Part shown: piece after piece, positions 51,854 to 61,762 of the stretch
How positions within the stretch are numbered: position 1 is the stretch's first letter
Layout of the letters: each line of letters starts with the position of its first letter
Source: Sphingobacteriales bacterium
GTDB lineage: Bacteria; Bacteroidota; Bacteroidia; Chitinophagales; UBA2359
Assembly (NCBI GenBank): GCA_016718845.1
Contig: JADKCK010000010.1
Location: 1-64,000 of the forward strand
Length of the DNA: 64,000 bases
Direction: 5' to 3'
Made by a program: the position numbers and the translations under genes
Notes under the pieces: generated by a model
Told to the model about the DNA's origin: nothing
Databases searched by the model: none
The model's input: only the letters and a program-made list of their open reading frames with translations

Positions 51854-53611
51854 ATGGCGAAAAACACAAGCATCTCAGGTATATTTAAACGTTTTAGCAA
51901 GTTATTAGGTAATTACAAACAAGAAATTTACCATATCTATCTATATGCAGCATTTAATGGATTAATAGATTTATCGTTGCCCTTGGGTATTCAGGCAATT
52001 ATTAACTTTATTACCATGGGCGAGGGATCTACGTCGTGGATATTGTTAATACTTTTTGTGGCATTAGGTGTATTTATAACTGGTGTATTGCAAATTGTGC
52101 AATTGGGTATCAGCGAAAAAATACAACAAAATTTATTTAGCCGTATGGCTTTTGAGTTTGCTTATCGTATGCCACACATTGGTTTCGAAACAGCCCAAAA
52201 ATACCATTTGCCCGAATTAGCCAACCGTTTTTTCGACACCTTATCTGTCCAAAAAAGTTTGTCCAAAGTATTGTTCGATTTCTCAAAATCGAGCCTTCAA
52301 ATTTTGTTTGGCTTGCTTTTGCTCTCCTTTTATCATCCAGCATTTATTGCTTTTGGTTTTGCATTGTTGCTAATACTATACATACTTATGTATTTCACTT
52401 TTTCCGATGGCTTGCGCACCAGCCTCGACGAATCGAAAAACAAATATGCCCTTGCACACTGGCTCGAGGAAGTAGCACGAAACGTTATTACCTTTAAGTT
52501 AGCTGGCGAAAGCAGCCTGCCCCTCAACAAAACCGACTATTACACCACCAAATACCTTAAAGCTCGCAAAAAACATTTTAAAATTTTAGTCATTCAATAT
52601 TTTTCGATGATATCGTTTAAAACAGTAGTAGCCGCAAGTTTGTTGATAATGGGCGGACTATTATTTTTTAGACAAGAAATAAACTTAGGGCAATTTATCG
52701 CCGCCGAAATTGTTATTTTAAGCATCATTAATGCCGTCGAAAAACTTATTCTTAGCCTCGAAAACGTATACGACCTACTCACTGCTCTCGAAAAATTAGG
52801 CTCGATAACCGACCTATCCCTTGAACGAGACGGAGCCAACGAACATTTTTTTGAAACCGACCACACAAAAATCACCCATCCGCTAGGTTTTAGCTTAAGC
52901 GTGCGCAACCTTACCTATAACTTTGACGATGCCCTACAACCTACCATCAACAACTTATCTTTTGATGTGGCACAAGGCGAACGCATTTGCATAACCGGCA
53001 GCGAAAACGCAGGCAAATCTACCCTACTAAACCTTTTATCGGGTTTTTACACCCACTATACAGGCAGCATATCCTACAACGATGTGCCATTGAGCAACAT
53101 AAACCTCAAAAACTTGCGCCGATGCGTGGGCGATACCCTATCGCAAGCCACTATTTTTGAAGGAACCGTAACCGAAAACATATCCGTAGGCAGCCCACAA
53201 GTAAACTTCGACGACATACAAAATGCCATAGCCGTTGTTGGATTAACCGACTGGGTAGCCTCTTTACCACAAGGCTATAACACCCAACTAATGCCACAAG
53301 GCAAACGACTATCAAACAGTCTTGTGCGTAAAATAATCACCGCCCGTATGCTCGCCGAAAAACCCCGCCTATTTTTAATAGACCGATTAACCGAAAACAT
53401 GACCTTTGAAGAAAAAGAAGGACTTTTTAACACCCTATTTGCACCCAACCAAACTGCCACCATTATTGCCATTAGCCAAGATGCCGACTTTGCCGCCCGC
53501 TGCAACCGCGTATTAGTAATGCACCAAGGTAGCATTGTTGCCGATGATACTTTCCAAAATATTGCCCAAAACCCAAATTACGCATCTTTGTTTACCAGCA
53601 AATTGGTGTAA
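51854..53611 (+). CDS. Type I secretion ABC transporter with degenerate ATPase motifs
   Basis: 585 residues from ATG 51854. An upstream in-frame TTG (51821) is less likely. No peptidase domain is present before the membrane part. Six membrane segments (about 30-310). The nucleotide-binding part has a good Walker A (GSENAGKST near 382), but the ABC signature is RLSNSLVRK (not LSGGQ), Walker B reads RLFLIDRLTEN (Asp kept, Glu missing) and the H-loop reads ISQD (no His). The gene is followed by a fusion-protein and a TolC-like gene, so it is a type I exporter. Its ATPase activity may be low, or it may need a partner. Confidence 0.85.
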   Translation: MAKNTSISGIFKRFSKLLGNYKQEIYHIYLYAAFNGLIDLSLPLGIQAIINFITMGEGSTSWILLILFVALGVFITGVLQIVQLGISEKIQQNLFSRMAFEFAYRMPHIGFETAQKYHLPELANRFFDTLSVQKSLSKVLFDFSKSSLQILFGLLLLSFYHPAFIAFGFALLLILYILMYFTFSDGLRTSLDESKNKYALAHWLEEVARNVITFKLAGESSLPLNKTDYYTTKYLKARKKHFKILVIQYFSMISFKTVVAASLLIMGGLLFFRQEINLGQFIAAEIVILSIINAVEKLILSLENVYDLLTALEKLGSITDLSLERDGANEHFFETDHTKITHPLGFSLSVRNLTYNFDDALQPTINNLSFDVAQGERICITGSENAGKSTLLNLLSGFYTHYTGSISYNDVPLSNINLKNLRRCVGDTLSQATIFEGTVTENISVGSPQVNFDDIQNAIAVVGLTDWVASLPQGYNTQLMPQGKRLSNSLVRKIITARMLAEKPRLFLIDRLTENMTFEEKEGLFNTLFAPNQTATIIAISQDADFAARCNRVLVMHQGSIVADDTFQNIAQNPNYASLFTSKLV

Positions 53612-53677
53612 TTTAACATCAACCTAAACCAATCCCAATCATCAATACTAAACACCAACTACCAACAGCTTGCGCCC

Positions 53678-53754
53678 GCCCCGCTTGACGCGGTAAATGT
53701 CTTTTTTGGGGGTGATGTTTGGTTTACCCTATTTGCACAGCCTTTGGCACCCCC
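53678..53754 (+). repeat. 77-nt interspersed element, copy 3
   Basis: GCCCCGCTTGACGCGG, T tract, GGGGGTGATGTTTGG, ending TTTGGCACCCCC. Lies between the ABC gene and the fusion-protein gene. Confidence 0.8.
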
Positions 53755-53818
53755 AAAGCAAAGCAAGCGCCCATCCCAGCCCAACCCTATAACACCATAC
53801 ACAAAACCTAACTAAGCT

Positions 53819-55249
53819 ATGATTAATTTACGAGAAGAAACAAACGTAGCAAATAAAATAAACCAAACGCAATACGAAGCATTTAAAAACGAAATAATGC
53901 CACGTTATCAACGCATCTTGCCGCGTTTTTTAGTCACTTCTTTGGTCATTTTTATCATTATTTCATTTTTACCCTGGACACAAAACATACGCTCAAAAGG
54001 CTATGTAATACCCCTAAAACCCGAACAACGCCCGCAAGCTATACCCGCACTTATTGCAGGGCGTATAGAAAAATGGTACAAACAAGAAGGCGATTTTGTG
54101 AAAAAAGGCGACACCATCGTCTTCCTCTCGGAAATAAAAGCCGAATATATGGACACTATGCTGCTCGACAGAACCCTACAACAAGTAGCCACCAAAGAAT
54201 CGGGCGTACTATCGTATCAAAGTAAAATACAAGCCCTCGACCGGCAAATTGATGCCATGCTCGATGCTAAACGCATAAAAACGCTGCAAGCTTTAAACTA
54301 CATCAAACAAACAAAACTAAAAATTCAGGCAGATAGCGTAACGTTTGTGGCGGCTCAAACCGACCAAAAAATAGCCCTCGCCCAACTAAAACGTACCGAA
54401 GAGTTGTACAAAGACGGGCTAAAACCACTAACCGAACTAGAAGCCAAACGCCAAAAAGCCCAAGAAACAGAAAGTAAAACAATTGCCGCCGAAAGCAAAT
54501 TGTTAAGCTCGCAAAACGAATTACTCAATACACAAGCACAAATAAAAGGCATTGAGTACGAGTATTCGGATAAAATATCCAAATCCGAATCGGATAAATT
54601 TAGCGCCCTATCGGACATGTACGAAGCCGAAAACAGTGTTACCAAACTGCAAAACCAGTTTGCTAATTATAAGGTAAGGTCGGGCATGTACCACATTACC
54701 GCCCCACAAGACGGCTACCTTACACAAGCCATAAAAGTAGGTGTTGGCGAAACCATTAAAGAAGGCGAAGATCTTGTAACCATTATGCCCGCCGATTATA
54801 ACTATGCCGTTGAGCTATACGTAGCCCCTATTGATGTGCCTTTAATCAACAAAAACCAAAGCGTGCGCTTTATTTTCGATGGTTTTCCGGCTTTTTTATT
54901 TGCAGGTTGGCCCAAAGCGTCGTTTGGTATTTTTTCGGGCAAGGTAGTAGCTATCGACAATTTTATTAGTACCAATGGCAAATACCGCCTATTAGTTGCC
55001 GCCGACACCGCCTATCGCCAATGGCCCCCAAACCTGCGCATTGGTACCGGAGCACAAGGTTTTGCCTTGCTCAACAATGTACCTATTTGGTACGAAATAT
55101 GGCGGCGCATAAACGGCTTCCCTGCCGAGTTTTACAACAACCTAACCGACCAATCAAAAGATAGCAAAGACAAGGAAGATAAACCAACCAACAAAAAAGA
55201 AGAAGATAAACCCAAAACAGGCAAACCACTCATCAAATCGAAATACTAA
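53819..55249 (+). CDS. Membrane fusion protein (HlyD family)
   Basis: 476 residues. A short cytoplasmic start, one membrane helix (about 37-56), then the biotinyl-lipoyl half AGRIEKWYKQEGDFVKKGDTIVFLSE near 80. A long coiled coil (about 110-270) with ALAQLKRTEELYKDGLKPLTELEAKRQKAQETESKT is followed by ITAPQDGYLTQAIKVGVGETIKEGE (second lipoyl half) and a beta-barrel domain. The C-terminal tail (450-476) is Lys/Asp-rich. It joins the ABC transporter to the outer-membrane TolC-like protein encoded next. Confidence 0.93.
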   Translation: MINLREETNVANKINQTQYEAFKNEIMPRYQRILPRFLVTSLVIFIIISFLPWTQNIRSKGYVIPLKPEQRPQAIPALIAGRIEKWYKQEGDFVKKGDTIVFLSEIKAEYMDTMLLDRTLQQVATKESGVLSYQSKIQALDRQIDAMLDAKRIKTLQALNYIKQTKLKIQADSVTFVAAQTDQKIALAQLKRTEELYKDGLKPLTELEAKRQKAQETESKTIAAESKLLSSQNELLNTQAQIKGIEYEYSDKISKSESDKFSALSDMYEAENSVTKLQNQFANYKVRSGMYHITAPQDGYLTQAIKVGVGETIKEGEDLVTIMPADYNYAVELYVAPIDVPLINKNQSVRFIFDGFPAFLFAGWPKASFGIFSGKVVAIDNFISTNGKYRLLVAADTAYRQWPPNLRIGTGAQGFALLNNVPIWYEIWRRINGFPAEFYNNLTDQSKDSKDKEDKPTNKKEEDKPKTGKPLIKSKY

Positions 55250-55280
55250 AGCCAAACCTTAAACCTACCTAAATAAACAT

Positions 55281-55327
55281 AGCGACTGCTTTAGCCACCG
55301 TAGCATACGGTAACTAAAGCAGCCGCT
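55281..55327 (+). terminator. Imperfect hairpin between fusion-protein and TolC-like genes
   Basis: AGCGACTGCTTTAG pairs with CTAAAGCAGCCGCT across a loop that contains a smaller palindrome (CCGTAGCATACGG). Could weaken readthrough into the next gene or be processing. Confidence 0.55.
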
Positions 55328-55428
55328 ATTGTTTTGGTAAAAAATACTTGCCTGGGGGGTGCAGCCTTATTGTTGATTGGCGGCCGCACAACCGCAGGAG
55401 AATCATTAATTGTAAATCGTTCATCAAT

Positions 55429-56814
55429 ATGCGTTTCTTGCTATATTTTGCTACTTATTTATTGCTGCACTCCATTATCAATGCCCAAACGCTATCGTTC
55501 GATAATTACCTATATGCCGTTAGGCAAAACCACCCCACTGTTACCCAGTCGGGTTTGTTGGTGTCGTTGGGCAAGTTAGAAATACGACGAGCCAAAGGCG
55601 CTTTCGACCCCTCTTTCTCGGGTAGCATTAACCGCAAATCGTTTAACAAAAAAGAATACTACACCTTTTACCAAAACCAAATTAAATTACCCACCGCTTA
55701 CGCCTTTGAGGGTAAAATGGGCTACGACCTAGAATCAGGGGATTTTATAAACCCCGAAAGCAAACTGCCTACCCAAGGTTTGCTGTATGCAGGTGTTAGT
55801 GTACCTTTGCTTAGGGGTTTGATAATAGATAAAAAACGAGCCGAACTGCAACAAGCATACGTTATTGCCAACACCAACGGGGCACAAAGTAAGGCATTAA
55901 TAAACGATTTGTTGTATGCCTCGTCGGTTAGTTATTGCGAGTGGTATGCAGCTTGGCAAACCCAATTGTTGTTTAAACAAACAATAGCCGTAGCCGCCGA
56001 ACGACAAAAGGCAACCGAACAAAGCGTAAAACAAGGCGATAGGTCGGCAATTGATACCGTCGAGGCACGCACACAATACCAAAACCGCTTATTTGAGTGG
56101 AACGAAACCCTTTTAGAGGCAACCAACCAAACTACACAATTAAGCAATTTTTTGTGGGGCAAAGTACCTTTATCTACCGACTCGTTGCTGCAACTACAGC
56201 CCGAGCTGCGCATTACTATACCCGCAGTGTGGGCATTACCCAACAAAGATAACTTTGATAATTGGCTAACCGAGGCACTAAACAACCACCCCGATATAAT
56301 AGCCTACAACAACAAACTAAGACAATTGCAAATAGAACAACGCCTAAAACGCGAATACCTAAAGCCCGAGCTTAACGTACAATACAACCTTTTACTTACG
56401 CCATCGCCCGAGTACAGCACCTCTATGAACAATTATAAACTGGGGGTTTCGGTGGCGGTGCCTTTATTGCAACGCACACAACGCAGCGAAATAGGCATGA
56501 ACAAGCTAAAAATACAAAACACCCAACTTGACCTTGATATTAAACGCCAACAAATTGCCATTAAAATAACTAATTACTACAACACCTATGCCACCTTGTC
56601 GCAACAAATAAACCTATACGAGCAAACAGTAAGTGGTTACCAAACCCTTTTAGATGCCGAAAAACGCCGCTTTGGGCTTGGAGAAACAACGCTTTTAACC
56701 ATCTTTATGCGCGAAACCTACTTATTAGAAGCCAGTATTAAACTAATAGAACTGCGGGCAAAAATTGCCAAAGCACAAATGGCTGTTTGGTGGGCTGCTG
56801 GATTGTTGCAATAA
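55429..56814 (+). CDS. TolC family outer-membrane efflux protein
   Basis: 461 residues from the ATG at 55429, which gives the signal peptide (MRFLLYFATYLLLHS..AQ); a longer frame to 55348 has no signal-like start. Alternating long helices and barrel strands: YLYAVRQNHPTVTQSG near 20-40, VSVPLLRG near 125, AEQKATEQSVKQGDRSAIDTVEARTQYQNRL near 195-225 and a repeat of the same kind in the second half (YNNKLRQLQIEQRLKREYLKPEL, VSVAVPLLQRTQRSE, RRFGLGETTLLTIFMRE). It forms the outer-membrane channel of the type I system. Confidence 0.92.
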   Translation: MRFLLYFATYLLLHSIINAQTLSFDNYLYAVRQNHPTVTQSGLLVSLGKLEIRRAKGAFDPSFSGSINRKSFNKKEYYTFYQNQIKLPTAYAFEGKMGYDLESGDFINPESKLPTQGLLYAGVSVPLLRGLIIDKKRAELQQAYVIANTNGAQSKALINDLLYASSVSYCEWYAAWQTQLLFKQTIAVAAERQKATEQSVKQGDRSAIDTVEARTQYQNRLFEWNETLLEATNQTTQLSNFLWGKVPLSTDSLLQLQPELRITIPAVWALPNKDNFDNWLTEALNNHPDIIAYNNKLRQLQIEQRLKREYLKPELNVQYNLLLTPSPEYSTSMNNYKLGVSVAVPLLQRTQRSEIGMNKLKIQNTQLDLDIKRQQIAIKITNYYNTYATLSQQINLYEQTVSGYQTLLDAEKRRFGLGETTLLTIFMRETYLLEASIKLIELRAKIAKAQMAVWWAAGLLQ

Positions 56815-56839
56815 TTTGGTAGCTTAGTTGGTTTTTTTT

Positions 56840-57205
56840 CACAACAGAGACACGGAGGACACAGAGGTTTTTTTCTCTGTGTTTCTTATTGTTTTTTTTA
56901 TTTGCGATGTAATTGTTTAGAGGATTTATTTCACAACGGAGACACGGAGTACACAGAGGTTTTTCTCTCTGTGCACTCCGTGTCTCTTGTTGTTTTTTTA
57001 TTTGCGATGTAATTGTTTAGAGGATTTATTTCACAACGAAGACACGGAGTACACGGAGGTTTTTCTCTCTATGCACTCCGTGTCTCTTGTTGTTTTTTTA
57101 TTTGCGATGTAATTGTTTAGAGGATTTATTTCACAACGGAGACACGGAGTACACAGAGGTTTTTCTCTCTGTGTACTCCGTGTCTCTTGTTGTTTTTTTA
57201 TTTGC
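56840..57205. repeat. 100-bp tandem array with strong hairpins
   Basis: Units begin with CACAACGGAGACACGG at 56840, 56932, 57032 and 57132, i.e. spacings of 92, 100 and 100. Each contains an inverted repeat (GGAGACACGGAGTACACAGAG and CTCTGTGTACTCCGTGTCTC) around TTTTT, then a spacer with TTTGCGATGTAATTGTTTAG. Fragments of the unit lie near 21994 and 24711-24806. Confidence 0.85.
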
Positions 57206-57210
57206 CATCA

Positions 57211-60200
57211 TCACCTAACCAATGTAATATTACCTTGTTTGCGCACCTGCCTGCCGCTTATCAATGTGGCAACAAACGTATAGGCATAAGCATCAACTTC
57301 TTGTATTACCCCTTTGTAAGTGCCATCCCAGCCAGCTTGTGGGTCGGTGCTTTCGTATATTAGCTCGCCCCAACGGTTATAAATCCGCAGTTCCATATAA
57401 GCAATACCATTGCGTCCCTCAATCAAAAACACATTATTTTGGTTGTCTTGGTTGGGGCTAAAAGCGTTTGGTACACCTATGTATATGCGCGGGATAACGG
57501 TTATCAACACACAAGTATCATCGTTGCAGCCGGCTTGGTTTATTGCTGTTAAACAAACATTGTAGGTGCCCGCAGCATTAAAACTATGCGACGGATTAGT
57601 TTCGGCAGAAGTTGTTCCGTCGCCAAAATCCCAGACATAAGACGTGGCGTTGGTGCTTAGGTTGGTAAAATAAATAGGGTCGGTTGCCTCTATGGTTAGG
57701 GTACTTGCCGTAAAGTTGGCATAGGCATACTCAAAAACATCAACGCTTGCCGTAGCTGTGGTGTTGATGTTGCAGGTACTCGAGTCGGTGGCGGTTAGTA
57801 TAATGTTGTAGCTGCCTACATTGTTATATAGGTGTTCAACGGTTGTGCCTGTGGCGGTTGTGCCATCGCCCAAATCCCAAGTATACAATACGGCATTGCC
57901 ATTTGCTTGCATGCTTACTGCCAAAGGCACACAACCGTTTTGCGGACTTAGCTCAATAGCCGCATTTACCAAAGGTGGTGGCAATAAGGTAATGGGGTGT
58001 GTGGTAGTATCGGCGGGCGCACAGGGCGAGGTAACAATAAGCGTAACCTGATACGTACCCGATGTGCCATAAGTGTGCGAAGGATTGGCATCTGTTCCGT
58101 TAGCAATTGTTCCATCGCCAAAAGCCCAAATATACCCTAAACCTGCCCCCGAGTTGCTGCTAAATACCACCGTTTGTGTGTCGCACACACCCGGCAAGGT
58201 TTCGGTAAATTGGGCAGCAATAATGGTATCAAGCGCTATAATGTTTAAGGTGGCAGTGTTGTTTAGGTTGCAGGTGTTGGGGTTGCTGGCAGTTAGGCTT
58301 ACGGTATAACTGCCGGGTGTGGTAAAAGTGGTACTTCCGTTTGGATTAGTGAGGGTGTTACCATTGCCAAAATCCCAGACATAAGTGGTGGCGTTGGTGC
58401 TTTGGTTGCTAAAGTTTACCGTTAGGGGTATGCAGCCAAAGGTGGTATCTGCCACAAATCCTGCCAAAACACTCGGTAAAATGGTAATATTTTGCGTAAC
58501 GGTATCGGTGGCGGGGCAACCTACAACAGTGCTGTTTATAATGTGTGTGATAGCATAAGTGCCAGGTTCGGAAAAGTGGTGAAACGCATTTACATCGGTG
58601 GTGGTAAAGCCATCGCTAAACTGCCAGATGTGCGCGTTGGTAGCCTCAACGGGTGTGGTGCTTACATTTAGGTTAATGCAATCAATGCTGTATGTAAAAT
58701 CGGCACTAAACGACAGCGGGTCTACGACCGAGATAATGGTATAGGCAGTATCGGCAATATTGCACGAGTTGGGGTCGCGGGCAATCAACATCACCTCGTA
58801 GTTGCCCGTTTGGGTGTAGGTAACAGTAGGGGTTAAAGTGGTTGATGTGGTTCCGTTGCCTAAATCCCAAAAGTACTCGGTGGCATTGGTACTAAAATTG
58901 GCGAACTGAACCGTAAAAGGCACACAACCCGAGTAGGCAGGGTTGGCAGCAATGCTGGCAAAGGTGGGCGATATCTGAAAGTCGAATTTTACGGCTGCTA
59001 AGTTGCAGTTAATTGAATTGTTACTGCCCGACCAAGCACCTGCCGTAGTTGGCATTTGGCTTTGTCCGCCGCAACCGCCGCAGATAGCCTCGTAAATAAT
59101 CCCCGATTTATCGAACCTACTTGTGCCGCCATCTACGTGTTCGTCAATGCCGCTTCCGCCAAAAAAGGTGGCGTAGACTAATTCGGTGGCGTTTTCTTCT
59201 AAAGCCATAAAATAAAAGTCGTTGGCATCGGTGCTGCCCTGAAAAGCATCGGGTGTAACGGGCAAGCCTGCCGTTGTTGAACCCGGCACCGACGTATTTA
59301 CACCCTGTCCGCCCCAACCGCTTATGTAAATGCGGTTGCACCTATCTACCAAAAATGCAGTAGGCGATATATTGGGCTTGCCATTGCCGTTGCCTATGCG
59401 CGTAGACCAAATACTTGAGTTTAAGCTATTGTCAAACTTTTGAATGTAAATACCGCTATTGGCGTTGTTGTAAACGCCTGCCGATACGGGGTAATTGCCA
59501 TCGGTTTGCCCTACGGTTAGTATTTGGTTATCTTCGTCTAAATCCACAAAAAACGATTGGTCGTAGCCTGCCGTACCTAAATAGGTACTTGCCAATAGGT
59601 TGCTAAAGGTGGCGTTTAGTTTGGCAATAAAGCCATCGGCATTGCCACCGCTGTAAGTGGTTTTATAGCTGCCTGCTGTAATGGGTAAGTTGGTGCTGCG
59701 CGTACCGCCACATACATACACAATTCCGGCGGCATCTATCTTCACCGAATAAGCTCCGTCGTCTTCGCTGCCACCTAAAAAAGTAGCTGCTGTTAGGGCG
59801 CTTAAGTTGCTGTTAAATCGGGCAATGCAGGCATCTTCTTGTCCGCCTATGGTGGGTTGAAAACTGCCACTTGTAGTAGGCAAATTGCCCGAGCGCGTAC
59901 ACGACGCAATGTAAATGTTGTTATTTTCATCTAAAAAAACCTCGCCACGCGCATCATCGGCATAATTATATTTTAGGTCAGATTGATTTAAACCATCGTT
60001 TTTGTTGCCACCATAATAGGTTGAGCCAAGCAAAGCAGTACCCGAGGCGTTAAATTTAGTAATAACAATATCCGAGCCGCTGTTTAGGTTAATATAGCCA
60101 TCAATGTTGGTGTCGGTGCCGCCATTAAACGAGGCATCGTAGCAGCCTGTGGTGGTAGGGTAATTGCTGGAGCCTGTGGTGCCAAACATAACGAGGTTGT

Positions 60201-61245
60201 CGTCGGGGTCGGCGATAAGGCTATGCGGAAACTCGGAGCTATTGCTGCCCCCCAAATAGGTAGAGTAAATAAGGTTAGTACCCGATGCGTTAAATTTGCT
60301 AATCACAATGTCCATACCTGGGTCGGCGGGGCCATTAAACGACACATCGAAGGCACCCGTGGTAGTTGGATACCCAAAGTTAAAGCAAATACCGCCTGTA
60401 TACATGGTTCCGTTTTTGCCATAAGTAGCCGTAAAGCCCCAATTATCGGCAACCGAGCCCGTAAAAGTGGCAAACACCAAGGTAGGGTCTATAATTAAGG
60501 TGTGTTTTGCGTTATAACCATTCGGGAAAGCAAATCCAACTTTATTGCCTTTTAGCACATACGCACATGCCACTTGTATTTTTTTACCTTCGATAATTTG
60601 GTAGGCAAATGGCGGCTGCTCAACAACGGTTTGTTGGGGCGTAACTACGTGCAAACTTCCATTTATTAGCTCGAGCCTAGTTGCCCCCTCGTAGCTTAAT
60701 TGTATTTGTTGAGCGTTGGCACCTGTATGCACCTCAAAATCGTATTTGGGTTTATCGTCTATGCTATACACGTGCATATCTATACCTTTATACAAGCCTG
60801 CATAATGTACCTGTTGATACAACTGCACGTTGCTTGCCCATTTATTGGGGTTATTGCCAATAAAATAGTTGTGGTAGGTGGCGGCACTTTGGGCTGCCGA
60901 TACCTGTACGGTAGGCAAAGCACCCGCAAAAGCTACTTTATAGGCATAGGTGCGTATGTTTTTTTCTAAGCAATTGGGTAGGGTGTGGTGGTCGTGAAAA
61001 GCAGCTACATCATCGCCATTAATTAGCAGGTAGGTAAAGCGGTTTTTCTCTAAAAACACATAGCTCGATGGCAACTGCAACCTATACTGTATATTATTAT
61101 GCCATTGACCTTTGTTTTGTTCGTAATACAAACGGGTTTTATTATTGGGTGTAACAGATAAAGCATTTGCTTTTTGGCAAGATGCGGCAGCCATAAACAC
61201 AGTAGCTATAGAGCAAATTGCCAAGTAATAAATTAGGTTTTTCAT
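57211..61245 (-). CDS. Giant surface protein: SBBP repeats, PKD domains, T9SS type B sorting domain
   Basis: 1344 residues. A signal peptide of about 25 residues (FMAAASCQKA) is followed by an N-terminal domain (about 35-250) with YEQNKGQWHNNIQYR. SBBP-type repeats (about 265-700) follow: ATFTGS..., FNASGTNLIYSTYLGGS, FNASGTALLGSTYYGG and similar. PKD/Ig-like domains (about 770-1240) show YVWDFGNG-, GDGTT-, PSHSF- type units. The C-terminal module (FSPNQDNQNNVFLI, YNRWGELIYES, WDGTYKG) is the CHU_C/gliding-motility type B sorting signal. It should be exported by T9SS and cover or bind the cell surface. Adhesion is inference. Confidence 0.9.
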   Translation of the reverse strand: MKNLIYYLAICSIATVFMAAASCQKANALSVTPNNKTRLYYEQNKGQWHNNIQYRLQLPSSYVFLEKNRFTYLLINGDDVAAFHDHHTLPNCLEKNIRTYAYKVAFAGALPTVQVSAAQSAATYHNYFIGNNPNKWASNVQLYQQVHYAGLYKGIDMHVYSIDDKPKYDFEVHTGANAQQIQLSYEGATRLELINGSLHVVTPQQTVVEQPPFAYQIIEGKKIQVACAYVLKGNKVGFAFPNGYNAKHTLIIDPTLVFATFTGSVADNWGFTATYGKNGTMYTGGICFNFGYPTTTGAFDVSFNGPADPGMDIVISKFNASGTNLIYSTYLGGSNSSEFPHSLIADPDDNLVMFGTTGSSNYPTTTGCYDASFNGGTDTNIDGYINLNSGSDIVITKFNASGTALLGSTYYGGNKNDGLNQSDLKYNYADDARGEVFLDENNNIYIASCTRSGNLPTTSGSFQPTIGGQEDACIARFNSNLSALTAATFLGGSEDDGAYSVKIDAAGIVYVCGGTRSTNLPITAGSYKTTYSGGNADGFIAKLNATFSNLLASTYLGTAGYDQSFFVDLDEDNQILTVGQTDGNYPVSAGVYNNANSGIYIQKFDNSLNSSIWSTRIGNGNGKPNISPTAFLVDRCNRIYISGWGGQGVNTSVPGSTTAGLPVTPDAFQGSTDANDFYFMALEENATELVYATFFGGSGIDEHVDGGTSRFDKSGIIYEAICGGCGGQSQMPTTAGAWSGSNNSINCNLAAVKFDFQISPTFASIAANPAYSGCVPFTVQFANFSTNATEYFWDLGNGTTSTTLTPTVTYTQTGNYEVMLIARDPNSCNIADTAYTIISVVDPLSFSADFTYSIDCINLNVSTTPVEATNAHIWQFSDGFTTTDVNAFHHFSEPGTYAITHIINSTVVGCPATDTVTQNITILPSVLAGFVADTTFGCIPLTVNFSNQSTNATTYVWDFGNGNTLTNPNGSTTFTTPGSYTVSLTASNPNTCNLNNTATLNIIALDTIIAAQFTETLPGVCDTQTVVFSSNSGAGLGYIWAFGDGTIANGTDANPSHTYGTSGTYQVTLIVTSPCAPADTTTHPITLLPPPLVNAAIELSPQNGCVPLAVSMQANGNAVLYTWDLGDGTTATGTTVEHLYNNVGSYNIILTATDSSTCNINTTATASVDVFEYAYANFTASTLTIEATDPIYFTNLSTNATSYVWDFGDGTTSAETNPSHSFNAAGTYNVCLTAINQAGCNDDTCVLITVIPRIYIGVPNAFSPNQDNQNNVFLIEGRNGIAYMELRIYNRWGELIYESTDPQAGWDGTYKGVIQEVDAYAYTFVATLISGRQVRKQGNITLVR

Positions 61246-61343
61246 GGTGATGATGATGTAGGGTGATAAGGTAAAAGCAAAAATTATTTAGATGGGCAAC
61301 TAAGTAGATATTCAGCTTAATACTGTCGGGTAAAAAGCGATAT
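61246..61343. other. Intergenic region upstream of the surface-protein gene
   Basis: Leader of the giant surface-protein gene; no clear promoter boxes seen and no coding frame. Confidence 0.35.
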
Positions 61344-61426
61344 TTTAAGCCCCGTTAGGGGTGTAATATGGGTAGGTTTGTAATATGGACAGACGTGTTT
61401 TAAGCCCCGTTAGGGGTGTAATATGG
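61344..61426 (+). repeat. TACCCATATT-type element, two direct copies
   Basis: Two copies of TTTTAAGCCCCGTTAGGGG followed by TGTAATATGG, 53 bases apart (61344 and 61397). The reverse complement is the element at 11917-11948 and, diverged, 14719-14750. Confidence 0.75.
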
Positions 61427-61704
61427 TTATTTATCGATAAAAAGACAAAACCAAACCCCAAATGTATACCCGACAGTATTAAGTTGAGCAATCAAGCACA
61501 TTAATTAAATAACAAAGTAACTAAACCAATGTTGTAAATGTTTGACATAAGTGGTGTAATTTACTATTTTTTTGATTAATAACGTAAAAAAGCACCCTAA
61601 AGTACCTTGTTGGGGTAAAATTTTACATTAAAATCATGTTCTCCCTATCGAAAGGGCAAATAAATCGGAATGGTTACGCCAAGCTAGTCAAGCCAAAACC
61701 AAAA
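61427..61704. other. A+T-rich intergenic region without visible genes
   Basis: Nothing coding seen between the repeats and the hairpin at 61705. Confidence 0.35.
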
Positions 61705-61733
61705 TCGGCAGCTTGGTAAAACCAAACTGCCGA
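61705..61733. terminator. Hairpin between the two exported-protein genes
   Basis: TCGGCAGCTTGGT / ACCAAACTGCCGA with one mismatch and a 3-base loop, 30 bases beyond the stop of the lysyl oxidase-like gene. Confidence 0.7.
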
Positions 61734-61762
61734 GTGTTTTTTTTTGGGGCTTAGCCATAAGG

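Noticed and set aside
56840..57205. CRISPR array
   Set aside because: The units are 100 bp with self-complementary arms and nearly identical spacers; a CRISPR has short repeats and unique spacers.
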